A stretch of 64,000 bases of DNA from Marinilabiliales bacterium (GCA_003512955.1 DOTG01000015.1:62001-126000), one strand, 5' to 3'; shown: positions 16,294 to 25,759, numbered from the stretch's first letter. Notes: generated by a model not told the origin, from the sequence alone. Program-made: numbers and translations.

Positions 16294-17178
16294 CTATTCA
16301 ATGCCCCAATTTACTTTTTTCAGTTCCCGTTTTATTCCTCTTAGATACTTGTATTTTGGATAACCCACAATCAGTGATGCAACTGAATCATGGTTGTGAG
16401 GGATATGGAATATTTCTCTTAATTCAGCCGATTTATTTAGCGCCGCGGGAACCAAACCTATTATGGTAGCTCCAAGTCCAAGAGCCTGTGCGGCAAGAGC
16501 TGCATAGGTTACAAAAATATATGAATCTTCTTTGTGTTCTTCGGAATCTGCAGGTGCATGAAAAATCAATAGGGTGTGTGCCCCCCGGGTGATTCCATCG
16601 TAATCGGACGAATAATTTCTGTAAATACCTTTTTCAATCCGTGGCAACAGATGGTTTTTTAAAGTCTTTAATGTGTCTTTTCCTTTTTTAAATTTTATTA
16701 TTTGGCACATGAACGGGTTATGCAGCCATTTTCCAAGGGAATCGAAAAAAGATGACATACTTGGAAGGGCTTCCATGATTGTATTCCGGTTGTTAATTAT
16801 GGTTACTTCAACGTGATGATGTGAATCGCCATGAGGTGCCTGAGAAACTGCATAAAGGATTTTTTCAATTTCTTCGCGGCTTACCGGTTTTGGTTTAAAA
16901 CGGCGAACGGAACGGCGGTGCTCCAGTAGTGAAAAGAAATCGGTGGTATCGGAAAATTCAAAAAAATCATTATCATAGCGAAGCCCTTTTGCAAAAACAG
17001 ATTTCGTGCTGCAAACAGCCATACATTGCCCACAACCTAAACACAAGTGAATATAATCTGGTTTAAAGTTGACCCTTCCGGAACTGTCTTTTTCAATAAC
17101 CAACGCGGGACAGATATTTACGCATATCCCGCATTGCGAACAGGTTTCGGTATTCAAATAAAATTCCATTGTTTCCAT
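16294..17178 (-). CDS. Ferredoxin-nitroreductase fusion protein
   Basis: A 294-residue fusion. Residues 1-70 form a two-cluster ferredoxin with CSQCGICVNICP and CLGCGQCMAVCS, each a full 4Fe-4S set. From about residue 85 a nitroreductase-family FMN domain follows (LEHRRSVRRFKPKPVSREEIEKILYA). Such proteins pass electrons from a low-potential donor to flavin for reduction of nitro or other electrophilic compounds in anaerobes; the real substrate is unknown. ATG codons at 17178 and 17169 are both possible. Monocistronic, opposite to the cassette block. Confidence 0.9.
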   Translation of the reverse strand: METMEFYLNTETCSQCGICVNICPALVIEKDSSGRVNFKPDYIHLCLGCGQCMAVCSTKSVFAKGLRYDNDFFEFSDTTDFFSLLEHRRSVRRFKPKPVSREEIEKILYAVSQAPHGDSHHHVEVTIINNRNTIMEALPSMSSFFDSLGKWLHNPFMCQIIKFKKGKDTLKTLKNHLLPRIEKGIYRNYSSDYDGITRGAHTLLIFHAPADSEEHKEDSYIFVTYAALAAQALGLGATIIGLVPAALNKSAELREIFHIPHNHDSVASLIVGYPKYKYLRGIKRELKKVNWGIE

Positions 17179-17419
17179 TTGCTTTTTGTATGTAGTTTAT
17201 TGTTTGGAGCCTTTTCAATGTTAAAGATAATAAGAATTACCTTAAATCAGCAGGTCAGTGTGGGATTGCATCATGTTGAATCTTATTGAAAATAGGCCAA
17301 GCGCACATAATTTAGCTTAGCAAGGCACGGATATTTATCGGAAAGCACCAAATAAAACAGCACGTTTTTGGTCAGGCTGGGCATTTATAGTATTGATGAA
17401 ATTAAATTGGTTTTGCAAA

Positions 17420-18154
17420 CTATTTCATTGAATTATGAGCCATAAAATCGGTAAAAGCCGCTTTGTATTGGTCGGCAATGTTGATGCGCTGTTGATGGAT
17501 GATTACCTGGTTGCGCTCCACATAAGCGATGTGATCGAGCGAAATGATGAAGGAGCGGTGGACCCGCATGAATTTGTTTTTTGGGAGCTCGTTTTCAAAG
17601 GTTTTCAGACTCATTAAGGTAAGTATGGGTTTGGGCCGGGTGGTTACCCATATTTTGATGTAATCCTTCATACCTTCCAGGTACAGGATGTCGTCGAGGT
17701 TTATTTTTAGTTGTTTGTATTCGGAATTTACAAAGATGTAGCCTGAGGCTTCTTCCTTAGGTTCAGTTTTGGTACCCCATGCCAGCGAAAACCATTCCTT
17801 GGCTTTTGTGGCAGCCAATAGGAATTCGTTCATATCGAAGGGTTTCAACAAATAATCTAAAGCTTCTACTTTATAGCCATCGAGGGCATATTGGTCGAAG
17901 GCGGTAGTAAAAACCACCCGCGTTGTTTTGGGCAGGGTTTTTGACAATTCCAGACCGCTCAATTCGGGCATCTGAATATCGAGAAATAATAAATCAATGG
18001 ATTCTTTGGCCAATACCTCCATTGCTTCGAAGGCATTGGAACAGGTAGCTTTCAATTCCAAATAGGGCACTTTCAAAACATAACTTTCGATGAGTTTTAA
18101 CGCCATGGGTTCATCGTCAACCACCAGACAGGAAATTTTACGTTCGAGCATCAT
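17420..18154 (-). CDS. LytTR-family response regulator
   Basis: A 244-residue regulator: receiver domain (about 8-122) with VVDDEP, phosphoacceptor D59 in FLDIQMPELSG and K in LLKPF, then a LytTR DNA-binding domain (about 138-240, ending FMRVHRSFIISLDHIAYVERNQV). Last gene of the six-gene minus-strand operon, 17 bp after the kinase, so it probably responds to the LytS-like kinase and controls the pump operon or envelope genes. The next 240 bp downstream hold no gene. Confidence 0.93.
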   Translation of the reverse strand: MMLERKISCLVVDDEPMALKLIESYVLKVPYLELKATCSNAFEAMEVLAKESIDLLFLDIQMPELSGLELSKTLPKTTRVVFTTAFDQYALDGYKVEALDYLLKPFDMNEFLLAATKAKEWFSLAWGTKTEPKEEASGYIFVNSEYKQLKINLDDILYLEGMKDYIKIWVTTRPKPILTLMSLKTFENELPKNKFMRVHRSFIISLDHIAYVERNQVIIHQQRINIADQYKAAFTDFMAHNSMK

Positions 18155-18171
18155 TTAATAGGTTTAGGTTT

Positions 18172-19224
18172 TTACAATTGAATCTTTAAAGTTGCTTTAA
18201 ACCAATGAGGATCATCCACTACTTCAAGCTGATGTTTGTCGGGAAACAGCAGGGCCAATTGCTTTTTTACATTGTTCAATCCAATACCTGAACCGCTTTT
18301 GTCCTCTTTATCTTTGGCAAAATTTGTATTTGATGAGGTAAAAACCAGCCAATTGTCGATAAGTTTCATTTCAAAACGGATTTCAGAATCAGTAGTTGCT
18401 GAAACCCCATGTTTAAAGGCGTTCTCGATAAGAGAAATAAATAACAGCGAAGGAATCATTACCTCTTGCTGCAGATTTGGGAACTCATACGAAACCTTTG
18501 TTTTATCGGAAAAGCGGAGTTTCATGATCTCAATGTATTGAGTCATGAAGGTGATTTCCGATTTTAGGGGTACCAGTTTGGCATCGGCATCGTTAAAAAG
18601 ATACCTCATCAATTTGCTAAGTGTGTGGATGGTTTGCTTGGCTTTATCAGGTGCAATTTCAATCATTGAATAAATGTTGTTCAATGAATTGAAAAAGAAG
18701 TGGGGCTGCAATTGATATTTCAACTGCTGCAATTCGGCCTGTAACCGCTGGTTTTCAATCATCTTCCGTTCCGATTCCGTCTTAAACCAATGTTCGGAGA
18801 GTTTGAATCCAAAGGCAAAAATGATGGGTACAATGAAAGAAACAATATCCCGATAAATAAAAAACCTCTTGGGAGGTCCTTCCATGGGAGGTTTAAACAT
18901 ATCAAAACGCTGTGAGAGAACATCTTTGATCTCCTGGTTGATAAAAATTAATAATGTGATGGCTATCATGTTTATCACAAGATAAAGGGCAACCTTATCC
19001 TGAAAAAACAGCTTCTCAATCAAAAAATAGTAATTCCCATAAAAGAGCAGGGCATAAAAAACCAAAGGAATCCAAACATGTACCAAAATATTTGGCCGGG
19101 TTTGAAACTGCCCCGACGACAGTAGGTAAGGCAAACTGAAAAGTACCAGCCATACCAAAAGATGGGTCATCAATTTAACCCATGTTTTTTGTTTGAGTTC
19201 CAAAAACAGTTTTTGTTTATTCAT
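18172..19224 (-). CDS. LytS/YehU-like sensor histidine kinase
   Basis: A 350-residue membrane kinase with four predicted membrane helices (about 17-35, 48-68, 79-97, 128-144), a short coiled coil and a His_kinase domain. The phosphorylated residue is H175 in LQPHFFFNSLNN. The ATPase part has ENAFKHG (N box) and GSGIGLNNV (G box). It lacks a periplasmic sensor domain, so it may sense the membrane or the transporter. Its start overlaps the permease gene by 8 bp, implying translational coupling with the efflux system. Confidence 0.92.
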   Translation of the reverse strand: MNKQKLFLELKQKTWVKLMTHLLVWLVLFSLPYLLSSGQFQTRPNILVHVWIPLVFYALLFYGNYYFLIEKLFFQDKVALYLVINMIAITLLIFINQEIKDVLSQRFDMFKPPMEGPPKRFFIYRDIVSFIVPIIFAFGFKLSEHWFKTESERKMIENQRLQAELQQLKYQLQPHFFFNSLNNIYSMIEIAPDKAKQTIHTLSKLMRYLFNDADAKLVPLKSEITFMTQYIEIMKLRFSDKTKVSYEFPNLQQEVMIPSLLFISLIENAFKHGVSATTDSEIRFEMKLIDNWLVFTSSNTNFAKDKEDKSGSGIGLNNVKKQLALLFPDKHQLEVVDDPHWFKATLKIQL

Positions 19225-20437
19225 AGCGTAATGCGGTAATAGGGTCTAATGATGATGCTTTGCGTGCCGGATACCAGCCAAAGAAAATCCCGGTGATGAC
19301 ACAGACACTAAATGAGATAATGATGGAATAGGCAGTGATGGCAGTTGGCCAGCTTAACAGGTTGGCTACGGCTGAGGTTGCTGACATACCAAGTAATACC
19401 CCGATGATTCCCCCGGTAATGCTAATCATCACAGCTTCGGTCAGGAATTGCAGAAGGATGTCTTTTCCTTTTCCTCCCACGGCCATCCGGAGGCCGATTT
19501 CGCGGGTCCGTTCTTTTACCGATACATACATAATATTCATAATACCAATTCCACCAATCAGCAACGAAATACTGGCAATTGCCACCAACAAAATGGTCAG
19601 CATCTGACTTGTGGAGCTAAAGGTAGTGATTAATTCGTCCATCGAAAACACATTGAAATCATCATCATCCGCTTCGCCCAGTTTATGTGATTCCCGGATA
19701 ATTTTGGAGACCTCTTCCACCGCTTGAGTGGCTGTTTCCTCACTCTTTGCCGATGCAACAATAGACTGTAGGTGGGTGGTGGCTAAGATACGCTTCTGTA
19801 CCGTAGTATAAGGAGCTAAAATAACATCGTCCTGATCCTGCCCAAAGGTATTTTGTCCTTTCTCTGCCAAAACCCCAATAATCCGGAACGGGATATTGTT
19901 GAAACGGATCATTTTACCAATAGGTTCCTGGCCACCGGAGAACAGGTTTTCAACAATGGTTTTTCCAATGACCACTACTTTAGCCGATGCTTGTATGTTA
20001 GCTTCGGTAAACATGCTTCCTGAAGCTATTTCCAGTTTCCTGATTTTCAGATATTCTGTATTGACACCATAAATGGAAGTGGGCCAGTTTTTTGAACCGT
20101 TGATAGCTTGCCCACCTCCATTTACCAAAGGTGATAGGGCACTAATCAGGGTGCTTTTTTCTTTTAACCTGGTAAAATCTTTATAAGTCAGACTTTGTGA
20201 TGAACTCATATCCATGCGCACGCCGCCTCTGAAATCGGTCCCGGGGCGGATATTAATCATGTTGGAGCCCATACTGGAAATCTGTTCCTTGATGCTGTTT
20301 TTTGAGCCTTCCCCAATGGCCAGCATAGTTATGACCGATGCCACTCCAATAATGACCCCCAACATGGTTAAAAAGGCACGCATCTTATTCAATTTTAGAG
20401 CATTCCAGGCTATTTTTATCAAGCTGACAATATTCAT
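19217..20437 (-). CDS. MacB-like ABC transporter permease
   Basis: A 406-residue MacB-type permease: an N-terminal helix (about 20-42), a large periplasmic MacB_PCD domain (about 45-275) and three C-terminal helices with the FtsX signature (SLLIGGIGIMNIMYVSVKERTREIGLRMA). Such permeases do not move substrate through the membrane; they act mechanically from the periplasm with the adaptor and TolC. One base separates it from the ATPase gene. Substrate could be a macrolide, peptide, lipid or haem-like compound. Confidence 0.93.
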   Translation of the reverse strand: MNIVSLIKIAWNALKLNKMRAFLTMLGVIIGVASVITMLAIGEGSKNSIKEQISSMGSNMINIRPGTDFRGGVRMDMSSSQSLTYKDFTRLKEKSTLISALSPLVNGGGQAINGSKNWPTSIYGVNTEYLKIRKLEIASGSMFTEANIQASAKVVVIGKTIVENLFSGGQEPIGKMIRFNNIPFRIIGVLAEKGQNTFGQDQDDVILAPYTTVQKRILATTHLQSIVASAKSEETATQAVEEVSKIIRESHKLGEADDDDFNVFSMDELITTFSSTSQMLTILLVAIASISLLIGGIGIMNIMYVSVKERTREIGLRMAVGGKGKDILLQFLTEAVMISITGGIIGVLLGMSATSAVANLLSWPTAITAYSIIISFSVCVITGIFFGWYPARKASSLDPITALRYE

Positions 20438-20438
20438 T

Positions 20439-21179
20439 TTAATCTTCTTTGGGTAAGGTACTTAGGATGTTTTTAGCCAACAAAAAATTTTGTACGGGTT
20501 CATCTTTTATAATCCGCCCATCTTTTAACAAAACAATCCGTTTGCTTAAAGCGGCAATATCGGGTTCGTGGGTGACAAAGATGATGGTCTTCCCTTTTTG
20601 GTTTAAGTCCTGAAACAAATCCATAATTTCATACGATGTGCGGCTGTCAAGGTTTCCGGTAGCTTCGTCGGCAAGTATTACTACCGGATCGTTCACCAGC
20701 GAGCGGGCAATGGCCACGCGCTGTTGCTGCCCACCCGAAAGCTGGCTGGGCGTGTGGTGTAACCTATCAGACAAACCTACGCGGTGCAAAGCTTCTAACG
20801 CCAATTCACGGCGTTGTTTGGCTGTAAACAATGAATTGTAAACCAATGGAAGTTCCACATTTTCAAGTGCGGTTGTTCTTGGTAATAGGTTGTATGCCTG
20901 AAAAATAAAACCAATCTTTTTGTTCCGGATATTTGCCAGTTCATTACCTGAAAGGTTTTTAACCATAATATCATCAATTTTATAGACGCCCTCTGATGCC
21001 TGATCCAAGCATCCCAGAATGTTCAGTAGGGTTGACTTTCCGGAACCGCTGGCACCCATGATGGTAACAAATTCCTCTTTGTTTATTGTGAAGCTGATTC
21101 CCCGCAAGGCCCTAACAACTTCTGTTCCCAGGGCAAAATCCCTTTTCAGCGATTCAATCTGAATAATAGGTCTTTCCAT
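20439..21179 (-). CDS. MacB-like ABC transporter ATP-binding protein
   Basis: A 246-residue ABC ATPase. Walker A is GASGSGKST (42-50), then a Q loop (FIFQAYNLL), signature LSGGQQQRVAIARS, Walker B VVILADEATGNLD and the H-loop FVTHEP. It belongs to the LolD/MacB/FtsE group and pairs with the permease encoded next. Here ATPase and permease are separate genes, unlike the fused E. coli MacB. Confidence 0.95.
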   Translation of the reverse strand: MERPIIQIESLKRDFALGTEVVRALRGISFTINKEEFVTIMGASGSGKSTLLNILGCLDQASEGVYKIDDIMVKNLSGNELANIRNKKIGFIFQAYNLLPRTTALENVELPLVYNSLFTAKQRRELALEALHRVGLSDRLHHTPSQLSGGQQQRVAIARSLVNDPVVILADEATGNLDSRTSYEIMDLFQDLNQKGKTIIFVTHEPDIAALSKRIVLLKDGRIIKDEPVQNFLLAKNILSTLPKED

Positions 21180-21181
21180 AA

Positions 21182-22468
21182 TTACTTCTTGTTTCTTTGT
21201 CCGGGAGGTTTGGGCATAAACGGGCTTCCATTGTTTGTGTTCCCGTTGGCCGCGGTTTGTGCTTTCAAAGGTTGGGCTGACTCCATCTTTAAAACCACTG
21301 AATCGCCTTCGTTTAATCCTTCCACAATTTGAGTGTGAATGCCATCGGTTTCACCTAGTTTTACTGGTTGAGGCCGAATGCTGGAACCTTTTTTGACCCA
21401 TACCAGGGTCGATTTTGAGTCGTTGTTATCTTCCGGATTTGGACGGATATCTATCCCTGCTTTTTCCATGGGTGGTTTTTCGCCATCAAACTTTGGAGGT
21501 TGTGGCCTTTCAATCCCATTTTGTTGGTAGTATTGTATCATGATTTCGGGAGCGGGTTTAAAACTCAAAGCTTTTTGTGGCAATACCAGCACATTGTTGA
21601 CTTCCATAGTGTAAACGGAAATCATGGCAGTTAATCCCGGCATTAATTTAAAATTTGGGTTGTCAGCTTTTATTACCACCGTATAAGTTACTACGCTGGA
21701 GGTGATGGTAGGATTCAGCCGCACTTGCGTCACCACTCCCTGAAACTCTTCTCCTTGAAAGGCATCTACGTTAAAAACCACCCGTTGTCCTTCTTTTACC
21801 TGGCCGATATCGGCTTCATCCACATCGGCTTCTACCTGCATCTCTTTCAGGTTTTGGGCAATGGTAAACAACGTGGGTGTACTAAAACTGGCAGCTACGG
21901 TTTGTCCCACATCTACACTTTTTGATAGGATAACGCCATCAATAGGAGAGTAAATGCTCGCGTAGCTTAAATTGGTTTTAGCCTTTTCCAGGTCGGTCTT
22001 TCGTTTTTCCACGGTTCCCTTGGCCGTAATCAGTTTGTATTGAGCTTCGTCGTAATCGGTTTCACTGATTACTTTTTTCTGGAACAAAGCCTCCTGCCGA
22101 TCAAAAATCTTTTGCAGATAATTCATTTCGTACAATGCCGTATTGTAGTTGGCCATTGCTTCATTTACGGAGGCTAATAAATTGGTTTTCTCCAATTCGG
22201 CAATCAACTGGCCGGACTTAACTTCGCTGTTATAGTCCACATAAATATTTTGTACCACTCCCGAAACCTGCGTTCCTACTTCTACCTGTTTGATGGGTTC
22301 AATGGTACCTGTGGCCGTTACTAAATTACTGATGTTGCCTTTCGAAACAGTGGTTGTTTCAATTTGAACCGTGTTTTTGGTTTTTCCGGTGAACTTCACA
22401 ATCAGCCAAAGTGATAAAATCAAAAGGCATATGACGGAAGCAGTAATGATGATTTTTTTACGTTGCAT
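21182..22468 (-). CDS. MacA-like periplasmic adaptor (HlyD family)
   Basis: A 428-residue membrane fusion protein. I chose the ATG at 22468, giving MQRKKIIITASVICLLILSL, a clean N-terminal membrane anchor; the longer frame would overlap the TolC gene. Then come a biotinyl-lipoyl half (VSGVVQNIYVDYNSEVKSGQ), an alpha-helical hairpin (about 90-180), a second lipoyl half, a beta barrel and a membrane-proximal domain. A Pro-rich insert (about 315-350, PQPPKFDGEKPP) and a Pro/Asn-rich tail are unusual additions. It links the MacB-like permease to the TolC-like channel. Confidence 0.93.
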   Translation of the reverse strand: MQRKKIIITASVICLLILSLWLIVKFTGKTKNTVQIETTTVSKGNISNLVTATGTIEPIKQVEVGTQVSGVVQNIYVDYNSEVKSGQLIAELEKTNLLASVNEAMANYNTALYEMNYLQKIFDRQEALFQKKVISETDYDEAQYKLITAKGTVEKRKTDLEKAKTNLSYASIYSPIDGVILSKSVDVGQTVAASFSTPTLFTIAQNLKEMQVEADVDEADIGQVKEGQRVVFNVDAFQGEEFQGVVTQVRLNPTITSSVVTYTVVIKADNPNFKLMPGLTAMISVYTMEVNNVLVLPQKALSFKPAPEIMIQYYQQNGIERPQPPKFDGEKPPMEKAGIDIRPNPEDNNDSKSTLVWVKKGSSIRPQPVKLGETDGIHTQIVEGLNEGDSVVLKMESAQPLKAQTAANGNTNNGSPFMPKPPGQRNKK

Positions 22469-22472
22469 AGTA

Positions 22473-23771
22473 TTAAAGTTTAATTTCTTTTCCCTGATAA
22501 AACCGGAGCATCTGTTCATAGAGCATGGCCATGTATTTTGTTTGTATGTACGATTGGGTAGCGCTAATATAGATGCTTTGACTTTGCATGAGTTCGGTGG
22601 TGCTTACGGCTCCAAAATTGAACTGCTCCCGAGTTAGGTTATACGATTGTTCAGCAGCTTCCAGTGCGGCCTTCGAAGCTTCAATCTCGGTTCTGTAGGC
22701 AAGGGCATTTTTCCATACATTCTCAATTTTACTGTACAAGTTTTTATAAATAGACGTTAAATTGAGCTTTGATTTTTCGATATTGATGCATGATGATTGT
22801 ACCTGTGTTTTATTCTGGTATTTTGAGAATATGGGGATACTTAACGTAAGTTTTACCGATTCGTTCCAGCCATCGTTAAATTGAGTGCCAATTGTTCCTG
22901 CAAATTCGCTTTGGTAACCCGTACCAATTCCTGCCGATAATGATAGGGATGGCAAGTACCCAGCTTTGGCCAGTTTTAAATCGATGCTATCTATTACCAG
23001 TTGTTGTTTGCCGGAATTCACATCAGGCATGATAGCAATGGCGGCGGCATATACATCTGAAACATCTGGAATTTCAGTGTTTGCAAGTTGTTCAGTTTTC
23101 GGAATGGCAATCTGAAAAGGTTGTTCAGGGCTCAACTCAAGCATTTGTTTAATGGTCAGTACCTGTTGGCTGTAATCATTTTCGGTTTTGATCAAGTTGT
23201 AACGGTAGCCCGCCAGTTGCGATTTTACATCCGAAACATCTTTAATTGCCAGCATCCCCGATTCATATTTGGCTTGCGCCTGTTCCAGTTCCTTTTCCGA
23301 TGAACGGATGGTGGCTTGAATGGTTTTGATGCTTTCATGAAAATAGAGTGCCTGAATATAAGCTTCCAAAAGACTTAACGTGATATTGTTCTTGGCTTCC
23401 TCAATAATCAGGTCATTTTGTTCAACCAACAGCTTGCCTTGCTTAACTTTATTGGTTTGCTGGAATCCATCAAATAAGGTTACCTGTGAACTTAACCCCA
23501 GGCTGGTGCTATTGGTAAAATCGGTTTGGTGGCTAAAATCCTGCGAAACAGATGCACTGAGATTGGGCAACCGGTTCATTTTCGACTGTTGCAAGTTCAA
23601 TGTTGCCGAGTTTTTGTTTAAATGGGCTTCTTTAATGGTAATGTTGTTTTCCTGTGCGTAGGCAATGCAACGGGTCAAATCCCAGGATGCAGTATCTGAT
23701 GGAGTTGCAGAAGCTGTCGCAAATTCCGTTATCAAAAAAGCACCTAGCAAGGTAATTCCTATTCGTTTCAT
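22473..23771 (-). CDS. TolC-like outer membrane efflux protein
   Basis: A 432-residue outer membrane factor. The ATG at 23771 starts a proper signal peptide (MKRIGITLLGAFLITEFATASA); an upstream in-frame Met at 23804 would disturb it. Two OEP repeats are visible: LTRCIAYAQENNITIKEAHLNKN..SKMNRLPNLSASVS, then the related AIMPDVNSGKQQLVIDSIDLKLAKAGYLPSLSLSAGIGTGY. It is the first gene of the pump operon, 4 bp before the adaptor gene, and provides the exit duct. Confidence 0.94.
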   Translation of the reverse strand: MKRIGITLLGAFLITEFATASATPSDTASWDLTRCIAYAQENNITIKEAHLNKNSATLNLQQSKMNRLPNLSASVSQDFSHQTDFTNSTSLGLSSQVTLFDGFQQTNKVKQGKLLVEQNDLIIEEAKNNITLSLLEAYIQALYFHESIKTIQATIRSSEKELEQAQAKYESGMLAIKDVSDVKSQLAGYRYNLIKTENDYSQQVLTIKQMLELSPEQPFQIAIPKTEQLANTEIPDVSDVYAAAIAIMPDVNSGKQQLVIDSIDLKLAKAGYLPSLSLSAGIGTGYQSEFAGTIGTQFNDGWNESVKLTLSIPIFSKYQNKTQVQSSCINIEKSKLNLTSIYKNLYSKIENVWKNALAYRTEIEASKAALEAAEQSYNLTREQFNFGAVSTTELMQSQSIYISATQSYIQTKYMAMLYEQMLRFYQGKEIKL

Positions 23772-23935
23772 TCGTTTAAAATTTACTCTGCAAAGATGGC
23801 CCAACCCTTAAAATTACTGAAACGAAATAGAAGTAAGCTGCAAATCGACCCATCAAGCCAGTGATTTTATAGATAAGAAAGAAAAATACCATGACTTTTT
23901 AATGAGACTTAGAAAAGGATAGATGTAAAACAGGA

Positions 23936-24017
23936 AAAGCCACCATAGGGTAGCTTTGAATATTGTGGGCGATGAGGGATTACTCCCTCCGGTCGTGAGA
24001 TCGCTTCCGGCTAAGTT
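23936..24017 (-). pseudogene. Truncated tRNA-Val 3' end plus terminator copy, joined to foreign repeat
   Basis: Bases 23936-23981 repeat the sequence around the terminator and 3' end of the intact tRNA-Val gene (compare 24119-24165), but homology stops 16 nt into the tRNA. Bases 23978-24017 instead read, on the minus strand, AACTTAGCCGGAAGCG then ATCTCACGACCGGAGGGAG, a motif also found twice in the group II intron. The flanking 23772-23935 and 24018-24114 hold no gene. This looks like a third tRNA copy lost by insertion or deletion. Confidence 0.6.
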
Positions 24018-24114
24018 CGAACCCGGGGAAAGTTACTCACTGGCGTTCGTGAGGTTTTCACTACCGTTCAAACGTTCTCATCCCATGAACTATCAGAATA
24101 CCCAAATCTATTAA

Positions 24115-24140
24115 CAAAAAAAGCCACCCTAAGGAAGCTT
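24115..24140 (-). terminator. Terminator after the tRNA-Val pair
   Basis: On the minus strand AGCTTCC-TTAG-GGTGGCT forms an imperfect stem followed by seven T residues, ten bases after the tRNA end. Confidence 0.55.
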
Positions 24141-24149
24141 TGAATATTG

Positions 24150-24224
24150 TGGGCGATGAGGGATTCGAACCCCCGACCCTCTGGGTGTAAACCAGATGCT
24201 CTGAACCAACTGAGCTAATCGCCC
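24150..24224 (-). tRNA. tRNA-Val (anticodon UAC)
   Basis: The minus strand starts GGGCGATTAGCTCAGTTGG and folds to a full cloverleaf: acceptor GGGCGAT/ATCGCCC, D arm GCTC/GAGC, anticodon stem TCTGG/CCAGA around TTTACAC (anticodon TAC) and T arm GGGGG-TTCGAAT-CCCTC. CCA is not encoded. Sequence identical to the neighbouring copy 26 bp away; the two are probably one transcript. Confidence 0.96.
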
Positions 24225-24250
24225 GGTTAAAACCGGGATTGATAATTACG

Positions 24251-24325
24251 TGGGCGATGAGGGATTCGAACCCCCGACCCTCTGGGTGTAAACCAGATGC
24301 TCTGAACCAACTGAGCTAATCGCCC
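24251..24325 (-). tRNA. tRNA-Val (anticodon UAC), second copy
   Basis: Identical over 75 nt to the copy at 24150-24224, with the same anticodon TAC and all stems intact. It is the promoter-proximal gene of the pair. Confidence 0.96.
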
Positions 24326-24497
24326 GGACTTTTAAAGAACATGCTTTTTTTAAAGCGATGCAAAGATAGCTTTTGAATATTATTCTGCAAATAATTTTTG
24401 AATAAAAAGTTTATTTGCGCAACAATCTGGTTATCAATAAAAAAAATACTGATTCAGTTGGGTTTGGGATTCTTATTGACATCCCATCAATCAGGAG

Positions 24498-24899
24498 CTA
24501 GAGGAATTTTCTATCCAGGATTTCGCCTTTATCGTCTAAAACAACCACAAGCCTTTGGAGAATTTTATTGCGCACAATAATCTCGTAATGGTGTTTCGAT
24601 AGTTGGTTAATGACCACCGAACTCATAATCTCGCCAATGGTAGTAATGGTTTCGATAATAAAAGGAGGCAATTGGGTAGGGGGGATGTTTATTTTATATT
24701 CTATTAATTCGCCGGTTATTTTGAAACGGGCAATGTGTTCCATTTGATGGAGGTAAAAAATGGCTTCGTAATCATCCTCCTTTTTATACCATTCAATATT
24801 GATGGCTCCTGCAAATTGTTTCACTAAAGAGGATTCTACTTCAGTTGGTGGAGAGGATTGATTTCCAGCAATTAAGTTTTTAAAGAATTTTTTTTCCAT
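24498..24899 (-). CDS. Conserved small protein, PepSY-like fold possible
   Basis: A 133-residue protein without signal peptide. The pattern IEWYKKEDDYEAIFYLHQMEHIARFKITGELIEYKINIP, then a helix and HHYEIIVRNKILQRLVVVLDDKGEILDRKFL, has the alternating strands seen in PepSY-like proteins, though I cannot confirm the family. It lies 54 bp downstream of an ECF sigma gene on the same strand and may be co-expressed. Function unknown. Confidence 0.7.
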   Translation of the reverse strand: MEKKFFKNLIAGNQSSPPTEVESSLVKQFAGAINIEWYKKEDDYEAIFYLHQMEHIARFKITGELIEYKINIPPTQLPPFIIETITTIGEIMSSVVINQLSKHHYEIIVRNKILQRLVVVLDDKGEILDRKFL

Positions 24900-24953
24900 T
24901 TCGTAATCGTGTTTTCATTTGGACGGATAAATCGTAAAGAGTAACAAAAAAAG

Positions 24954-25526
24954 TTAGACCAGTGGGCCAAATTTGGTACGATATAAATAAATAACCCGGG
25001 TGCGGGCCCGTTTTAGGCGCATTTTTGCAGCATCCTCGCTTACGCGCAAAGCCACAGCAATTTGCTTCATGGGCAGGTTGTCCTGATACTTCATGTAAAG
25101 CAACGCTTTTTCCTCTGGGTGTATCAACTCAAAAATTTCCATCAGACGTTGATAATTCAAATCGGTAAAATCTTCCTCGGTCTCATCAATAATTTCAGGA
25201 ATCTCATTTTGGCGGTTCCAATCCGGGTAATGCAGTTTTTTGCGTTGCCGTAAATAATCAATGCAATAATTATAGGTGATGGAATACAGCCACGACGAAA
25301 ATTTCGAAGAATGGTTGAAAGTGTTTAATTTCTCGTAGGTTTTTGCAAAAATTTCTTCAGCAAACTCAGTAGCTAAATTCTTATTTTTAATAAAACCATA
25401 ACATTTGTCCATCACCTTAGGATGGTGCCGTTGATAAAGTATCCCAAATAATTCCTGATTCGAATCTTTTAAGATTTTATCAATTATTTGCTCATCAGTC
25501 AATGATTTAGCGGATTTCTTATCCAT
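24954..25526 (-). CDS. ECF-type RNA polymerase sigma factor
   Basis: A 190-residue sigma-70-family protein with region 2 (about 25-95: FGILYQRHHPKVMDKCYGFI..FSSWLYSITYNYCIDYLRQRKK) and region 4 (about 128-185: LIHPEEKALLYMKYQDNLPMKQIAVALRVSEDAAKMRLKRAR). No anti-sigma factor is recognisable next to it; the downstream small protein is the only candidate partner. Confidence 0.93.
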   Translation of the reverse strand: MDKKSAKSLTDEQIIDKILKDSNQELFGILYQRHHPKVMDKCYGFIKNKNLATEFAEEIFAKTYEKLNTFNHSSKFSSWLYSITYNYCIDYLRQRKKLHYPDWNRQNEIPEIIDETEEDFTDLNYQRLMEIFELIHPEEKALLYMKYQDNLPMKQIAVALRVSEDAAKMRLKRARTRVIYLYRTKFGPLV

Positions 25527-25759
25527 AGAATGAAACGAGAATTAATGGAGCGAAAATAAGAATTCTCTTTGTAAATTTGTTTTAAAAATCCATAAAGAGA
25601 TAAATTAGAAGGTTTTATGATAAATTTTTTAAAAATTTCAAAAAAAAGCGTTACTTTAGCGCAACCTTTCGTCATAATAATGTCGTTTATAAAGCAGCAG
25701 GTGCTGTTCATAATAAACGGGGAATAAAACAAAATTGAAACAGAAAAAAAAGTTAAAAA

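Noticed and set aside
23936..24325. Integrated element at the tRNA-Val genes
   Set aside because: No integrase or element genes flank the tRNAs; only a short duplicated fragment and a 130-bp foreign stretch are seen, so a scar is the most that can be claimed.
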